Shown piece after piece: positions 26,274 to 35,105 of a stretch of 64,000 nt of DNA. Made by a program: the position numbers and the translations under genes. Positions within the stretch are counted from its first letter, which is position 1, and every line of letters starts with the position of its first letter. The notes beneath the pieces are model-generated. The model did no database searches. It had not been told where the DNA came from and saw only the letters and a program-made list of their open reading frames with translations. Source of the stretch: Neopararhizobium haloflavum (lineage in GTDB: Bacteria; Pseudomonadota; Alphaproteobacteria; Rhizobiales; Rhizobiaceae); contig NZ_NWUC01000002.1 of NCBI RefSeq assembly GCF_002750855.1, positions 310,001-374,000 on the forward strand, in the 5' to 3' direction.

Positions 26274-26989
26274 CCTTTGCTCTCCACTGCTTCGTAGGCG
26301 TCCTTCGTGACCTGGTCGAGACCTGCCGTCACCGCCTGTCGAGCGCTTTCCAGCGCAGCTTCATCGGCATCGCGCGAGACGCGAATCGGCGCACCGATCT
26401 TCACACAACGGCGCCCGAACGGCAGATTTATGGTCATCCGGTCCCAGGCTTTCTCGACAATGTGGTGCCGGCTTGTGGCAAGCGCGAGTGGCACGATCGG
26501 CCTGCCGGATATTTTGGCAAGACGCACGATGCCCTCACCAGCCTGTCGCGGCGCGCCCTTCGAAATGTCCGCGATCATCACGACATGGCGACCGCGGCGC
26601 AGCGCATTCCTGAGCGCGATGAGAGCCTTGACGCCGCCCTTGCGTTCCGTCGCCGCGCGCACCCGGCCACCGGAGCCGCGCACGACCTCGTTGCCGGACA
26701 GGAGGAGCACCCTGGCGTTGATCTCCGCATCGGCGCTGCGAGAGACGAGACCTGCAACCTTCTCGCCAGCAGGGCGCGTGAACTGCACCAACATCTGCTG
26801 GCCATGCCAGAGCGCGATGATCAACGGTCCTTCCCGCTGCGCGATCTCCGCCAGGTCCTGCGACCCGGCAACGGGGCGGTTCGTCCTGAAGGCCAGCCAC
26901 AGATAGGAAAAGAGAACACGCGCGGCGATTGTCTGGAACAGATCCGACCGCAAGATGCGCTTTCCCAGGGGCGCAACTGTCGCCTTCAT
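26270..26989 (-). CDS. DUF374 lysophospholipid acyltransferase-family protein
   Basis: This protein of about 239 residues belongs to the DUF374 branch of the LPLAT acyltransferase superfamily and is found next to waaA in many rhizobia. It has an N-terminal hydrophobic segment (VLFSYLWLAF), the catalytic-like block ALWHGQQMLVQF near residue 60, VSRSADAEINARVL and VMIADISKGAPRQAGEGIVRLA, where the family often reads PDGPRGP. The context suggests a role in lipid A or envelope lipid acylation, which is inference. I start at the ATG at 26989; a TTG at 27019 would add ten residues. Neither start has a strong Shine-Dalgarno. Confidence 0.75.
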   Translation of the reverse strand: MKATVAPLGKRILRSDLFQTIAARVLFSYLWLAFRTNRPVAGSQDLAEIAQREGPLIIALWHGQQMLVQFTRPAGEKVAGLVSRSADAEINARVLLLSGNEVVRGSGGRVRAATERKGGVKALIALRNALRRGRHVVMIADISKGAPRQAGEGIVRLAKISGRPIVPLALATSRHHIVEKAWDRMTINLPFGRRCVKIGAPIRVSRDADEAALESARQAVTAGLDQVTKDAYEAVESKG

Positions 26990-27026
26990 CCCAGTGCGCC
27001 TGTGCTTCGACAAAGACAATGGAAGG

Positions 27027-27287
27027 TCAGATTGTGGATTTCACGGCGGTCACCGTCTCGGTGTCGGGATCGAGAAGCCGGTGCATGTGGACGATGAAGT
27101 AGCGCATGTGGGCGTTGTCGACCGTCTGTTGCGCCTTGGCTTTCCAGGCAGTGTGCGCCGACTGGTAGTCGGGAAAGATACCGACGACGTCAAGATTTTC
27201 CAGATCGCGGAAGCGGACTTCCTTCAGGTTGACGAGCTCGCCACCGAAAACGAGATGGAGAAGCTGCCTGTTTTCTTCGCCAGCCAT
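27027..27287 (-). CDS. DUF4170 family small protein
   Basis: The 86-residue protein fits the DUF4170 family, small soluble proteins of unknown function that are frequent between cysQ and the waaA cluster in rhizobia. Core features are LLHLVFGGELVNLKEVRFRD, then LDVVGIFPDYQSAHTAWKAK and the end MRYFIVHMHRLLDP. I choose the ATG at 27287 with GAGGA upstream over an earlier in-frame start. It lies 37 bp upstream of the acyltransferase and 81 bp behind the phosphatase gene, all on the same strand. Confidence 0.75.
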   Translation of the reverse strand: MAGEENRQLLHLVFGGELVNLKEVRFRDLENLDVVGIFPDYQSAHTAWKAKAQQTVDNAHMRYFIVHMHRLLDPDTETVTAVKSTI

Positions 27288-27368
27288 CGACACAATCCTC
27301 TCATGTGAGAAACCAAGCGGGGTTTGGGACAATTCAGCTGAAAGGTCAATGGCGGCCGCGGCGCGCGC

Positions 27369-28193
27369 TCAGCCCGTTGCCCGCTCCTGCAGACGTTCGA
27401 CCGTACGCGCCAGACCCGGCATCAATTCTCCGATGCCGGCGACCAGGATTCCATGATCGGTCTGCTGGCGGTTATAGACGATTTCCTCGCCGCCGAGCGT
27501 CGTGACGCCTCCGCCAACCCGACGAAGGATCAGATCCGCAGCGGCGATATCCCAATCGCGCGCGCGCGGCTTCACCAGCGTGGCATCGAGCCGTCCGTCG
27601 GCGATCATCGCGAGCCTGTAGGCAAGCGACGGGACGTGCGGCATGCGCTGCACCGGACGGCCGACCGCATCGGCAACACCGTCGATCAACGCCGTCGGCG
27701 CGGCAAACCGCAACGTTTCCTGAGGAGCAAGAAGACCGATGGGCAAGGCAACACCGTTCTTCGTGGCAGAACCGGAGGTGCCAGCGGCGAAAGTCTCGCC
27801 AAGTGCCGGAGCGACCAGAACGCCGGCAACCGGAACGCCGGCACGCACGACGGCGATGCTGACGCACCAGGTCTCATCGCCCTGAATGAAGGCCCGCGTG
27901 CCGTCGATCGGGTCAACGACGAATACACTGTCGTGTGTCAGGCGATCGGCGGCGTCGAACGTCTCCTCCGACAGCCAGCCGAATTCCGGCCGCGCGGAAA
28001 GCAAGACGTCCTTGAGATACGTATCGACCGCCACATCGGCGGCCGATACTGGCGAGGTGCCGTTGTTCTTGTACCAGACCTCCGGATCACGGCGAAAATG
28101 GCGCATGGCGATGTCGCCGGCCTCGACACCTGCCGCCAGGATGAGATCGAGATCGTCATCCAAGATCCGTTGACGTCGATCAGCGTCCGGCAA
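27369..28193 (-). CDS. cysQ: 3'(2'),5'-bisphosphate nucleotidase / inositol monophosphatase family
   Basis: This 274-residue Mg-dependent phosphatase of the IMPase superfamily most likely dephosphorylates PAP to AMP (CysQ), though inositol phosphate or related substrates are possible. The metal-site motifs are present: WLSEETFD near residue 74, FVVDPIDGTRAFIQGD near 92 and ARDWDIAAADLILRRVGG near 213. The start is a TTG at 28193 with GAGGG eight bases upstream; no ATG or GTG fits. It overlaps the pmbA 3' end by 14 bases, so the two are coupled. Confidence 0.82.
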   Translation of the reverse strand: MPDADRRQRILDDDLDLILAAGVEAGDIAMRHFRRDPEVWYKNNGTSPVSAADVAVDTYLKDVLLSARPEFGWLSEETFDAADRLTHDSVFVVDPIDGTRAFIQGDETWCVSIAVVRAGVPVAGVLVAPALGETFAAGTSGSATKNGVALPIGLLAPQETLRFAAPTALIDGVADAVGRPVQRMPHVPSLAYRLAMIADGRLDATLVKPRARDWDIAAADLILRRVGGGVTTLGGEEIVYNRQQTDHGILVAGIGELMPGLARTVERLQERATG

Positions 28194-29538
28194 GCGTCAT
28201 GCCCTCGATTGCGATGGTCGGCGCGGCGGTGCCGAACTTCCGGTCGATGTCGTCGGCCGGCGTCACCCGCATGAACATCTCCTTGAGATTGGAGGCGATC
28301 GTCACCTCGGAGACGGGGTAAGCCAATTCGCCGTTCTCGATCCAGAACCCGCTGGCGCCGCGGCTGTATTCGCCCGTCACCATGTCCACGCCCTGGCCGA
28401 TGAGCTCGGTGACATAGAAACCTGTGCCGACGGAGCGGATCAGAGCTTCGGGTGTGATATCGCCAGGCTCGAGCGCGAGATTGGTCGATGCCGGATTGAC
28501 ATTGTTGCCACCCCTGACCCCGCGCCCATTCGTCTTCAAACCGAGTTCGCGCGCCGTGGAGGTGGAGAGGAACCAATGCTGCAGAACACCGTCCTTGATC
28601 ATCTCAAGACGGCTGCCCTTGACGCCTTCGCCATCGAATGGCCTGGAGGCCGGCCCGCGCCTGATCTGCGGATCGTCCGTGATCGTGACCGTCGGGCTCA
28701 TGACCGCCTGGCCCATCCGGTCGCGCAGAAAGCTTGTCTTGCGGGCCACCGGCGTGCCGTTGATCGCGGAAGCGACGTGCCCCAGGAAGCCGCGCGCAAC
28801 ACGCGGGTCGAAGACAACCGTGATGTTGCGGCCCGTATCGGCCTGGCGCGGGTTGACGCGGCGAACCGTGCGCTCACCGGCACGTCGGCCGATCTCCTGC
28901 GGATCATCGAGTTCATCGAAGAAAAGCCGGCTGTCGAAATCGTAGTCCCGCTCCATGCGGGTTCCTTCGCCCGCAATCACGCTAACGGACCGTCCAAAGC
29001 GCGATCCCGGATATGAGCCTGAAAACCCATGCGAGGTGACAAGCACCATGCCGCCCATGCCCGCAGAGGCGCTCGCTCCCGCGGAATTGGTGACGCCAGG
29101 GACAGCGCGCGCCGCCGCTTCCATGGCCAATGCCGCCTCGGTCAGTTGCGCGGCCGTGACGACAGTTGGATCGAAACGGTCCAGATCCTCTATCGTGCGC
29201 GCCAGATCGGCCTCGTCAGCCAGCCCGGCGAAAGGATCTTCCGGCGAGACCCTTGCCATCGCAACGGCGCGCTCGGCCAGTTCCCTGGCGTCGAAGCCCT
29301 TGCCGGCGGAGACGCTGGCGACGCGCTTTCCGACGAACACACGCAGCGAGAAATCGTCGCTTTCGGAGGCTTCGGTGCCTTCAACCTCGCCAAGGCGCAC
29401 CGTGACAGAAGTCGAGCGGCCCCGTGCCACCACCGCGTCGGCCGCATCCGCGCCAGCGGCTTTTGCAAGCTCGACGAGGCGTTCAGCCTCCGTTTCGAGC
29501 GTGCGCGCATCGAATGCACGCATATCCTGATATGTCAT
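28180..29538 (-). CDS. pmbA: TldE/PmbA-type modulator of metallopeptidase
   Basis: PmbA (TldE) partners with TldD to process small peptides, such as microcin precursors or CcdA in E. coli. The 452-residue protein has the TldD/PmbA fold with NPRQADTGRNITVVFDPRVA near residue 235, TITDDPQIRRGPASRPFDGE near 290 and the C-terminal YSRGASGFWIENGELAYPV. It lacks the HExxxH zinc motif of TldD, as expected for TldE. No tldD gene is in the window. It opens the pmbA-cysQ run. Confidence 0.88.
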   Translation of the reverse strand: MTYQDMRAFDARTLETEAERLVELAKAAGADAADAVVARGRSTSVTVRLGEVEGTEASESDDFSLRVFVGKRVASVSAGKGFDARELAERAVAMARVSPEDPFAGLADEADLARTIEDLDRFDPTVVTAAQLTEAALAMEAAARAVPGVTNSAGASASAGMGGMVLVTSHGFSGSYPGSRFGRSVSVIAGEGTRMERDYDFDSRLFFDELDDPQEIGRRAGERTVRRVNPRQADTGRNITVVFDPRVARGFLGHVASAINGTPVARKTSFLRDRMGQAVMSPTVTITDDPQIRRGPASRPFDGEGVKGSRLEMIKDGVLQHWFLSTSTARELGLKTNGRGVRGGNNVNPASTNLALEPGDITPEALIRSVGTGFYVTELIGQGVDMVTGEYSRGASGFWIENGELAYPVSEVTIASNLKEMFMRVTPADDIDRKFGTAAPTIAIEGMTLAGR

Positions 29539-29604
29539 GAGGCCTGCCTTTCTCTGCGCCTGATGTATGGCCGGAAGCGATCAGCATCAAGCCACCGCGC
29601 TGGC

Positions 29605-30129
29605 TCAGCCCTTCAGATAGCCCAGCATCGTCTGCGCGTCCGACACTTCGACGCCAACGCCGGGCGGATTGTCCCTGAAGCCGGGTTCGACGAAAAGCCT
29701 GCGTATTTCACCGTCGACAACGTGCATCGAGTAGCGCCAACTGCGCATGCCCATGCCCAGCCCCGAGCGCTCGACCAGCATGCCCATCTTGCGGGTAAAT
29801 TCCCCGTTGCCATCGGGCAGCATGAAGACTTTCTGAATGTCGCGGCTGCGGGCCCACTGGAACAGGACGAAAGCGTCGTTGACCGACAGGCAGAAGACGC
29901 GATCGATGCCAAGCGCAAGAAACGCGTCGTAGTTTTGTTCGTAGCCGGGAAGATGGCTCTCCGAGCAGGCGGGCGTGAATGCGCCGGGAACGGCGAACAG
30001 GACCACGTTCCGACCGGCGAAGAGATCGGACGTCGTCAGATCCTTCCACTCGAACGGATTGGGCCCTTCAAGCGCGTCATTGCGTATCCGGGTATGGAAG
30101 GTGGCATCGGGAACGCGGGCGGGTGTCAT
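29605..30129 (-). CDS. peroxiredoxin (Prx5 type)
   Basis: This 174-residue atypical 2-Cys or glutaredoxin-dependent peroxiredoxin reduces hydroperoxides in the cytoplasm. The peroxidatic cysteine is in VPGAFTPACSESHLPGYEQN near residue 53, the typical Prx5 pattern. FCLSVNDAFVLFQWAR near 80 and the C-terminal GFRDNPPGVGVEVSDAQTML also fit. A second cysteine is in VFCLSVND near 80. It reads away from the divergent VOC gene, with 142 bp between the starts, and has GGAGA six bases before its ATG. Confidence 0.92.
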   Translation of the reverse strand: MTPARVPDATFHTRIRNDALEGPNPFEWKDLTTSDLFAGRNVVLFAVPGAFTPACSESHLPGYEQNYDAFLALGIDRVFCLSVNDAFVLFQWARSRDIQKVFMLPDGNGEFTRKMGMLVERSGLGMGMRSWRYSMHVVDGEIRRLFVEPGFRDNPPGVGVEVSDAQTMLGYLKG

Positions 30130-30271
30130 ATCGTCTCCGTCGATGTCGGTGTGGCAGGAAGCCAGTTCGGGTCGCTTTTTCTATAGCGAAGCATTGCCTG
30201 TTTGCCGATCTCTTCCCAGGGGGCGAGATACATTCTATTGACGGCAGCGCCAGCAAATCGGAGCCGACGAC

Positions 30272-30694
30272 ATGACACGTCCATTTCATCTTGCCTTTCC
30301 CATTCGCGATATCGAAGAGACCCGGCGCTTCTACCGGGACGTCCTTGGCTGCGCGATCGGGCGATCGTCGGAAAGCTGGGTCGATTTCGACCTTTACGGC
30401 CACCAGTTGTCGGGCCATGTGCGCGCCGATGGCGCGGCGGCCGGCGGCGACAGCGGAACGGTCGATGGCAAAGCCGTTCCCATCCCGCATTTCGGCGTCG
30501 TCCTCGACATGGACGCGTGGCGCACCCTTGCCGCGCGGCTGGAAGGCGAAGCGTCCATCGACTGGATCTTGAAACCGCAGATCCGCTTTGAAGGCGAGCC
30601 CGGCGAACAGGCGACGCTCTTCATTCGCGATCCGTCCGGCAACGCGCTGGAGTTCAAGGGCTTCAAGGATATGTCGTCAGTCTTCGCGGTCTGA
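30272..30694 (+). CDS. VOC/glyoxalase-superfamily protein
   Basis: The 140-residue protein has the vicinal-oxygen-chelate fold: FHLAFPIRDIEETRRFYRDV at the start with a putative metal His at residue 6, a second His in PIPHFGVVLDM near 76 and a glutamate in DPSGNALEFKGF near 128. These three would bind a divalent metal. Such proteins act as dioxygenases, glyoxalases or resistance proteins; the substrate is unknown here. Its 3' end overlaps the convergent patatin gene by 18 bases. GGAG lies eight bases before the ATG. Confidence 0.85.
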   Translation: MTRPFHLAFPIRDIEETRRFYRDVLGCAIGRSSESWVDFDLYGHQLSGHVRADGAAAGGDSGTVDGKAVPIPHFGVVLDMDAWRTLAARLEGEASIDWILKPQIRFEGEPGEQATLFIRDPSGNALEFKGFKDMSSVFAV

Positions 30695-31600
30695 TCCGCG
30701 GGACCCCTCTTGTTGCCGGCGGTGGCGCGCGAAAGCGGCATCGAGGGCACATTTCAGCTCTTCGCGGATAGGGCTCGACGCTTCCAGGATATCAGCCGCC
30801 CGCGGAAAATCCATGACGCGAAAGCGGCCGACATCCGGTCGCAGGAAGATGTCCGGCGGGGCGTTTTTCAGCTTCATGGTGATGATCGACTGCATCATCA
30901 GCTGATTGGCCCCGAAGATCGCATCGATGCGCGACGGAATCTTCGACGGATTGCCGCAGGGCCCACCAACAACATCGATGCCGATGACGATATCGGCGAG
31001 ACCGAGCAGATGGTCATAGGGAACGGGGTTGTAGATACCACCGTCGATCACGACGCGGCCATCGCGCAGGACCGGGCGAAACACCGCGGGGATGGCCGCC
31101 GACGCACCGATTGCGTTGTAGAGATCACCGGAGTCGCACACCCGCTCGCACTGGGCGTAGTAATCGGTCAGAATGATCTTGGTCGGTATCTGCAGATCCT
31201 CGAAATTTTCGGGGATCGCCTCTGGCAGAAAGCCGTGAAGGATGCGCTCCACGTCGAACCGTCCGAACTGGCTGCGACGGCTGAAGACTTCCTTCATCGT
31301 TTGCGGTCGAAGCTTCCAGAGCCTTGAAGCCACTTCCGACCAATTGCCGACGGTGGCCAGCGCGAACTCCCGAATTTCCCGTCCCATCATACCGGAGGCC
31401 ATGGCCGATCCGATGATCGCGCCGATCGATGCGCCGGAGATGGCTACGGGCCGGATATCCAGTTCATCCAGCACTTCCACGACATGGATATGCGCAAGGC
31501 CCCGCGCCCCGCCGCCGCCAAAGGCAACCGCCACCGTCGGCTCCGCGGTGCGCCGCTCCATCTCCAGCGTCATTGGCGATTTCGCATCGATCAAGCTCAT
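30677..31600 (-). CDS. patatin-like phospholipase
   Basis: This 307-residue serine hydrolase of the patatin family probably acts on phospholipids or acyl esters. The oxyanion glycine motif is FGGGGARGLAHIHVVEVLDE near residue 30, the nucleophile is in ISGASIGAIIGSAM (G-x-S-x-G) near 57 and the dyad aspartate is in VVIDGGIYNPVP near 190. I choose the ATG at 31600 (MSLIDAKSP), directly after the rsmD stop at 31608, over an upstream in-frame start. No signal peptide is visible, so it is likely cytoplasmic. Confidence 0.88.
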   Translation of the reverse strand: MSLIDAKSPMTLEMERRTAEPTVAVAFGGGGARGLAHIHVVEVLDELDIRPVAISGASIGAIIGSAMASGMMGREIREFALATVGNWSEVASRLWKLRPQTMKEVFSRRSQFGRFDVERILHGFLPEAIPENFEDLQIPTKIILTDYYAQCERVCDSGDLYNAIGASAAIPAVFRPVLRDGRVVIDGGIYNPVPYDHLLGLADIVIGIDVVGGPCGNPSKIPSRIDAIFGANQLMMQSIITMKLKNAPPDIFLRPDVGRFRVMDFPRAADILEASSPIREELKCALDAAFARHRRQQEGSRGSDRED

Positions 31601-31607
31601 TGGCGCT

Positions 31608-32168
31608 TCAATCAGGCTCGTGGCGATAGAAGTGAATGCTCGTTTCTCCGAATACACGTGATTCGAGCAGATTTAATGAACGATCCGGCTGCGGCAGGAC
31701 ATCGGACCGTTCTTCGAGCAGGACCAGGGCTCCGGGGGTGACCCACCCGCCCGCCAGCGCCGAAGCGAGCGCCTTTTCGCCCAGGCCCTTGCCATAGGGC
31801 GGGTCGGCGAACACGAATGTGAAGGGCTGCATGCGCTGGCACTGACCGAGCGCCGTGGCATCGCGACGGAAAATCTTCGTGCGACCCTGCAGGCCGAGGC
31901 TTTCGATGTTGGACTGGATGAGCGCCCGCCCCTCGACCGACTGTTCAACGAAGATCGCCGCTGCCGCGCCGCGCGAAAGCGCTTCCAGCGCGACGGCGCC
32001 CGTTCCGGCGAAAAGCTCCAGCACACGGGCCCGCGCCACCGTTTCGGGATAGCTGTGAGCAAGAATGTTGAACAGGCTTTCGCGCGTGCGGTCGCTGGTC
32101 GGCCGGATGGCCCTGGAACGGGGCGCTGCCAGAGGGCGCCCGCCGAACTCACCGCCGACGATCCGCAC
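31608..32168 (-). CDS. rsmD: 16S rRNA (guanine966-N2)-methyltransferase
   Basis: RsmD methylates G966 of 16S rRNA. The protein of about 186 residues starts VRIVGGEFGGRPLAAP, then has RPTSDRTRESLFNIL near residue 26, VLELFAGTGAVALEALSRGA (SAM motif) near 47 and the N6/N2 catalytic FVFADPPYGKGL near 122. I use the GTG at 32168, where the family begins, with AAAGGG upstream; an ATG at 32186 adds six residues. Both overlap the end of rluB. The open frame runs much further upstream only as a shadow of rluB. Confidence 0.88.
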   Translation of the reverse strand: MRIVGGEFGGRPLAAPRSRAIRPTSDRTRESLFNILAHSYPETVARARVLELFAGTGAVALEALSRGAAAAIFVEQSVEGRALIQSNIESLGLQGRTKIFRRDATALGQCQRMQPFTFVFADPPYGKGLGEKALASALAGGWVTPGALVLLEERSDVLPQPDRSLNLLESRVFGETSIHFYRHEPD

Positions 32169-33696
32169 CGCCTCGACCCTTTCCATTGCCGCCACGAGGA
32201 GCGCCCTTGCCGGGGCCGCCCTTGTCGGGACGGCCGCGTGATCTGTCGGAGGCCGGTCCCCGCGCACCTCCAGACGGTCTGCCGCCCGTTGGTTGATCCT
32301 GACGCTTGGCGCCGGCCGGCTTGCCCGGCCGCTTGCCATCGTCCGGTCTGCCGGTGCGCGACGGTTTCGCAGCGCCGGTTCCCCGTTCGCTCTTGTCGCG
32401 GGATGACTTGCCCGGCGCCGAACGTGCCGGCCCGTCAGCGCGTCCGCGCCAAGGCTTTGCCGTCTCCTCGCTGGCGGTCGCGCCGGAGGTAAAGGGCCCC
32501 GAGCGCCGACGGCTCTGGCGCTCGTCCTTGGAAGCCTGCCGCGCTTCGGCCTCGGCCTTTTCCGCTGCGCGTTTCGGTCCCATGGGACGGGCACCCGGAG
32601 CGATCCAGACATTGGCGGAGCGCCGACGCTGCGGACCGCCGGGCTTCTTGCTGGCAGGCTTGGCGCCCGGCGCCTGGTCGCGAGGACGATCGCCGCGCTT
32701 GGTGTCCAGGCGCGCACGATCGCGCTCAGCGCGGTCCGCCGGCTTTTCGCGTTTTTCGCGCATTGCGGCCGGCGATTTCGTTTCGGCCGCCGGCGCGGCA
32801 GCATGCGCCGCCAACGGCGCGTCGAAATCGGCGCCTGCCTCCTCGATCAATCGGGGGCCCAATTGGTCACGCAAGGTCCGTCCACGCACTTCCTGAACGT
32901 GGCCTTCGGCCATGTCAGCCAGTTGAAACGGCCCGTAGGACACACGGATCAGACGATTGACCTCAAGGCCGAGCGCGCCGAGAACATTCTTGATCTCGCG
33001 GTTCTTGCCTTCGCGCAGCCCCATGGTGATCCAGACATTGGACCCCTGCTTACGCTCCAGCACCGCATCGATCGCACCGTAGAGGACCCCTTCGACGGCG
33101 ATGCCGTCCTTCAACTCGTCCAATCTGTCCTGATCGATATCGCCATGGGCGCGCACGCGGTAACGGCGCAGCCAACCCGTGGTCGGAAGTTCGAGCACAC
33201 GCGCCAGCCCGCCGTCATTGGTCAGAAGCAGCAGACCTTCCGTGTTGATGTCCAGGCGACCGATGGTCATCACGCGCGGCAGGTCGGCAGGCAGCCTGGC
33301 GAAAATCGTGGCCCGGCCTTCTGGATCACGGTTGGTCGTCACGAGTCCGGCGGGCTTGTAGTAGAGCCAGAGCCGCGTGCGCTCGATGCCGTCGACAACG
33401 ACGTCGTCGACCTCGATGCGATCTGCCAGGGTCACGTTGACTGCCGGTGTGTCGAGGACCTTGCCATTGAGTTTCACCCGGCCAGCGGCGATCATCCGCT
33501 CGACATCACGGCGCGAGGCGATGCCGGCGCGCGCGAGCAGCTTCGAGATGCGCTCGGGCTCCGGCGCCGAACCGGTCTCATCCGCCATGTTGGGCTTCGG
33601 CCGCGGCTTTTCTCCCCGCCCCGATGGCTTCCTGTCCTTGCCCCCATCCTTTGTGGCCTTGCGCGGCGCAAAGCGGGGCTTGTCTGATGGCGTCAT
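32149..33696 (-). CDS. rluB: 23S rRNA pseudouridine synthase RluB-type with long basic C-terminal tail
   Basis: The protein isomerises a uridine in 23S rRNA (position 2605 in E. coli RluB). An S4 domain lies at about 48-95 (ISKLLARAGIASRRDVERMI). The RsuA/RluB catalytic domain follows, with the catalytic aspartate in MTIGRLDINTEGLLLLTNDG near 142 and GLREGKNREIKNVLGALGLE near 228. From about residue 290 to 515 the protein is low complexity, rich in Lys, Arg, Gly, Pro and Ser, probably disordered and RNA-binding. I use the ATG at 33696 with GGAAAGG upstream. The C-terminus overlaps rsmD. Confidence 0.88.
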   Translation of the reverse strand: MTPSDKPRFAPRKATKDGGKDRKPSGRGEKPRPKPNMADETGSAPEPERISKLLARAGIASRRDVERMIAAGRVKLNGKVLDTPAVNVTLADRIEVDDVVVDGIERTRLWLYYKPAGLVTTNRDPEGRATIFARLPADLPRVMTIGRLDINTEGLLLLTNDGGLARVLELPTTGWLRRYRVRAHGDIDQDRLDELKDGIAVEGVLYGAIDAVLERKQGSNVWITMGLREGKNREIKNVLGALGLEVNRLIRVSYGPFQLADMAEGHVQEVRGRTLRDQLGPRLIEEAGADFDAPLAAHAAAPAAETKSPAAMREKREKPADRAERDRARLDTKRGDRPRDQAPGAKPASKKPGGPQRRRSANVWIAPGARPMGPKRAAEKAEAEARQASKDERQSRRRSGPFTSGATASEETAKPWRGRADGPARSAPGKSSRDKSERGTGAAKPSRTGRPDDGKRPGKPAGAKRQDQPTGGRPSGGARGPASDRSRGRPDKGGPGKGAPRGGNGKGRGGADRRR

Positions 33697-33786
33697 ATGC
33701 TGTTTGCCTTTCCGGCGCATCCGTTCACGATGCGAAATCTCTGTCTGCAGGCTCTACCAAATCGCGAGCCGGGGAGTAAGACGCTT

Positions 33787-34242
33787 ATGCAGCGGGGCGA
33801 CCGCCTGACCTACATGGATATCGCGCTGGCGGAAGCCGAGGCGGCCAGCCTGCGCGGTGAGGTCCCGGTCGGCGCCGTCATCGTTCTCGACGGCGTCATT
33901 CTCGCCCGGGCGGGAAACCGCACACGGGCGGACAACGACGTGACGGCGCATGCGGAAATCGCCGCGATCCGCGCGGCCGCCGCGCAACGCGGTGCCGAAA
34001 GGCTCACCGGCGCCGATCTTTATGTCACGCTCGAACCCTGCGCCATGTGCGCTGCCGCCATTTCCTTCGCGCGCATTCGCCGCCTCTATTTCGGTGCGTC
34101 GGACGAGAAGGGCGGCGCGGTGGTGAGTGGCGTGCGGTTCTTCGATCAGCCCACCTGCCATCACGCGCCCGATGTCTATCCGGGGATCGGCGAGCGATCG
34201 GCGATGCGACTGCTCAAGGATTTCTTTCAGGACAAACGCTGA
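33787..34242 (+). CDS. tadA: tRNA-specific adenosine deaminase
   Basis: TadA converts A34 to inosine in tRNA-Arg(ACG). The 151-residue protein (MQRGDRLTYMDIALAEAEAA) has the zinc deaminase motifs: His and Glu in TAHAEIAAIRAAAA near residue 57 and the two cysteines in LEPCAMCAAAISFARI near 86. C-terminal YPGIGERSAMRLLKDFF is typical TadA. The start at 33787 is preferred; a later ATG at 33814 and an upstream in-frame ATG are possible. It is divergent from rluB with 90 bp between the starts and its stop abuts the stop of the convergent lipoprotein gene. Confidence 0.92.
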   Translation: MQRGDRLTYMDIALAEAEAASLRGEVPVGAVIVLDGVILARAGNRTRADNDVTAHAEIAAIRAAAAQRGAERLTGADLYVTLEPCAMCAAAISFARIRRLYFGASDEKGGAVVSGVRFFDQPTCHHAPDVYPGIGERSAMRLLKDFFQDKR

Positions 34243-34899
34243 TCAGAAAGGCCACCAGCGCCGCTCATTGCCCGGCCGCTCGGCAAGGCGCTCGCGGCGC
34301 CGTTCCTTGGAGCGTTCGGTCTCGCCAAAATCACCAACCGGCGCGGTCTCGGCCGGCCGGCGGTAGTCGAGCGGCGGCTCGCTGAGGAAATTGCGGCGGG
34401 TCGGATTGCTGCCGCGGGCGACTTCCTGGGCGGCGCGATAACGCTCCTGCGATTCGCGCGTGTCCTGCGAGCCGGGCGGCGGCGGGCCATCGGCTCCGCC
34501 ACCCACGACGGGCGGATAAGCCCTGCTGCCGGTATAACCCGTGCGCGGTGCGTTCAACCCTGCAGCCTGTCCGCCGGAGAGATCGGCCTCGGCACGCAGG
34601 CGATCGCGCGTTTCTTCCGGCGATTCCGGCCACTGCTCACTCGATGCAACGCTCGGCTGCGGTGGTGGCAACTGGGCATTATCGGGCGGCGTTACCAGAT
34701 CCGGGCGCGGCTGGTATTCGATATCGGCGCCCTGTGGCGTGCGGATCGAAGCAGCCGAGGAAAGATCGTCCAGGAGCTGCTCGGCTGCGGTCTGGTCCGT
34801 GCCGTAGGTCGGGCTGCCCATGCATCCCGACAGCACCATCGTACCGGCGCCGAACGCAGCGACCGTCGCGGCAATGCGGATCAATTCAACACGCTTCAT
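34243..34899 (-). CDS. lipoprotein of unknown function
   Basis: The 218-residue protein starts MKRVELIRIAATVAAF and carries a lipobox LSGC with the modified cysteine at residue 26, so it should be a lipid-anchored envelope protein. The rest is rich in Pro, Arg, Glu and Gly (for example PPDNAQLPPPQPS) and looks disordered; no known domain is visible. The C-terminus ends RRWWPF. The ATG at 34899 has GGAAA in front; an upstream in-frame start without signal character was rejected. I do not recognise the family by name, though small proline-rich lipoproteins near tadA occur in rhizobia. Confidence 0.75.
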   Translation of the reverse strand: MKRVELIRIAATVAAFGAGTMVLSGCMGSPTYGTDQTAAEQLLDDLSSAASIRTPQGADIEYQPRPDLVTPPDNAQLPPPQPSVASSEQWPESPEETRDRLRAEADLSGGQAAGLNAPRTGYTGSRAYPPVVGGGADGPPPPGSQDTRESQERYRAAQEVARGSNPTRRNFLSEPPLDYRRPAETAPVGDFGETERSKERRRERLAERPGNERRWWPF

Positions 34900-35105
34900 C
34901 AGAAATTTCCCTGCCTCGGAGACGGGCCGACCGCCTGATGTCGCAGCCCTTGCTCCAGAATTCCGGCGTTTTCCAGGCATCCTCTTATCGGATCGCTGTC
35001 GGAGGAGCAATCAGGCCAAAATGCAAATGAATGCCCAATCCATGGGAACCGGATTCTATGTCAAATGTTATAGCGAACACAAACCCCACATAATTTCAGG
35101 GGTAT

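Noticed and set aside
32187-32804. Long N-terminal extension of rsmD
   Set aside because: The extra part is an out-of-frame reading of the basic tail of rluB; the RsmD family begins at VRIVGGEF near 32168.
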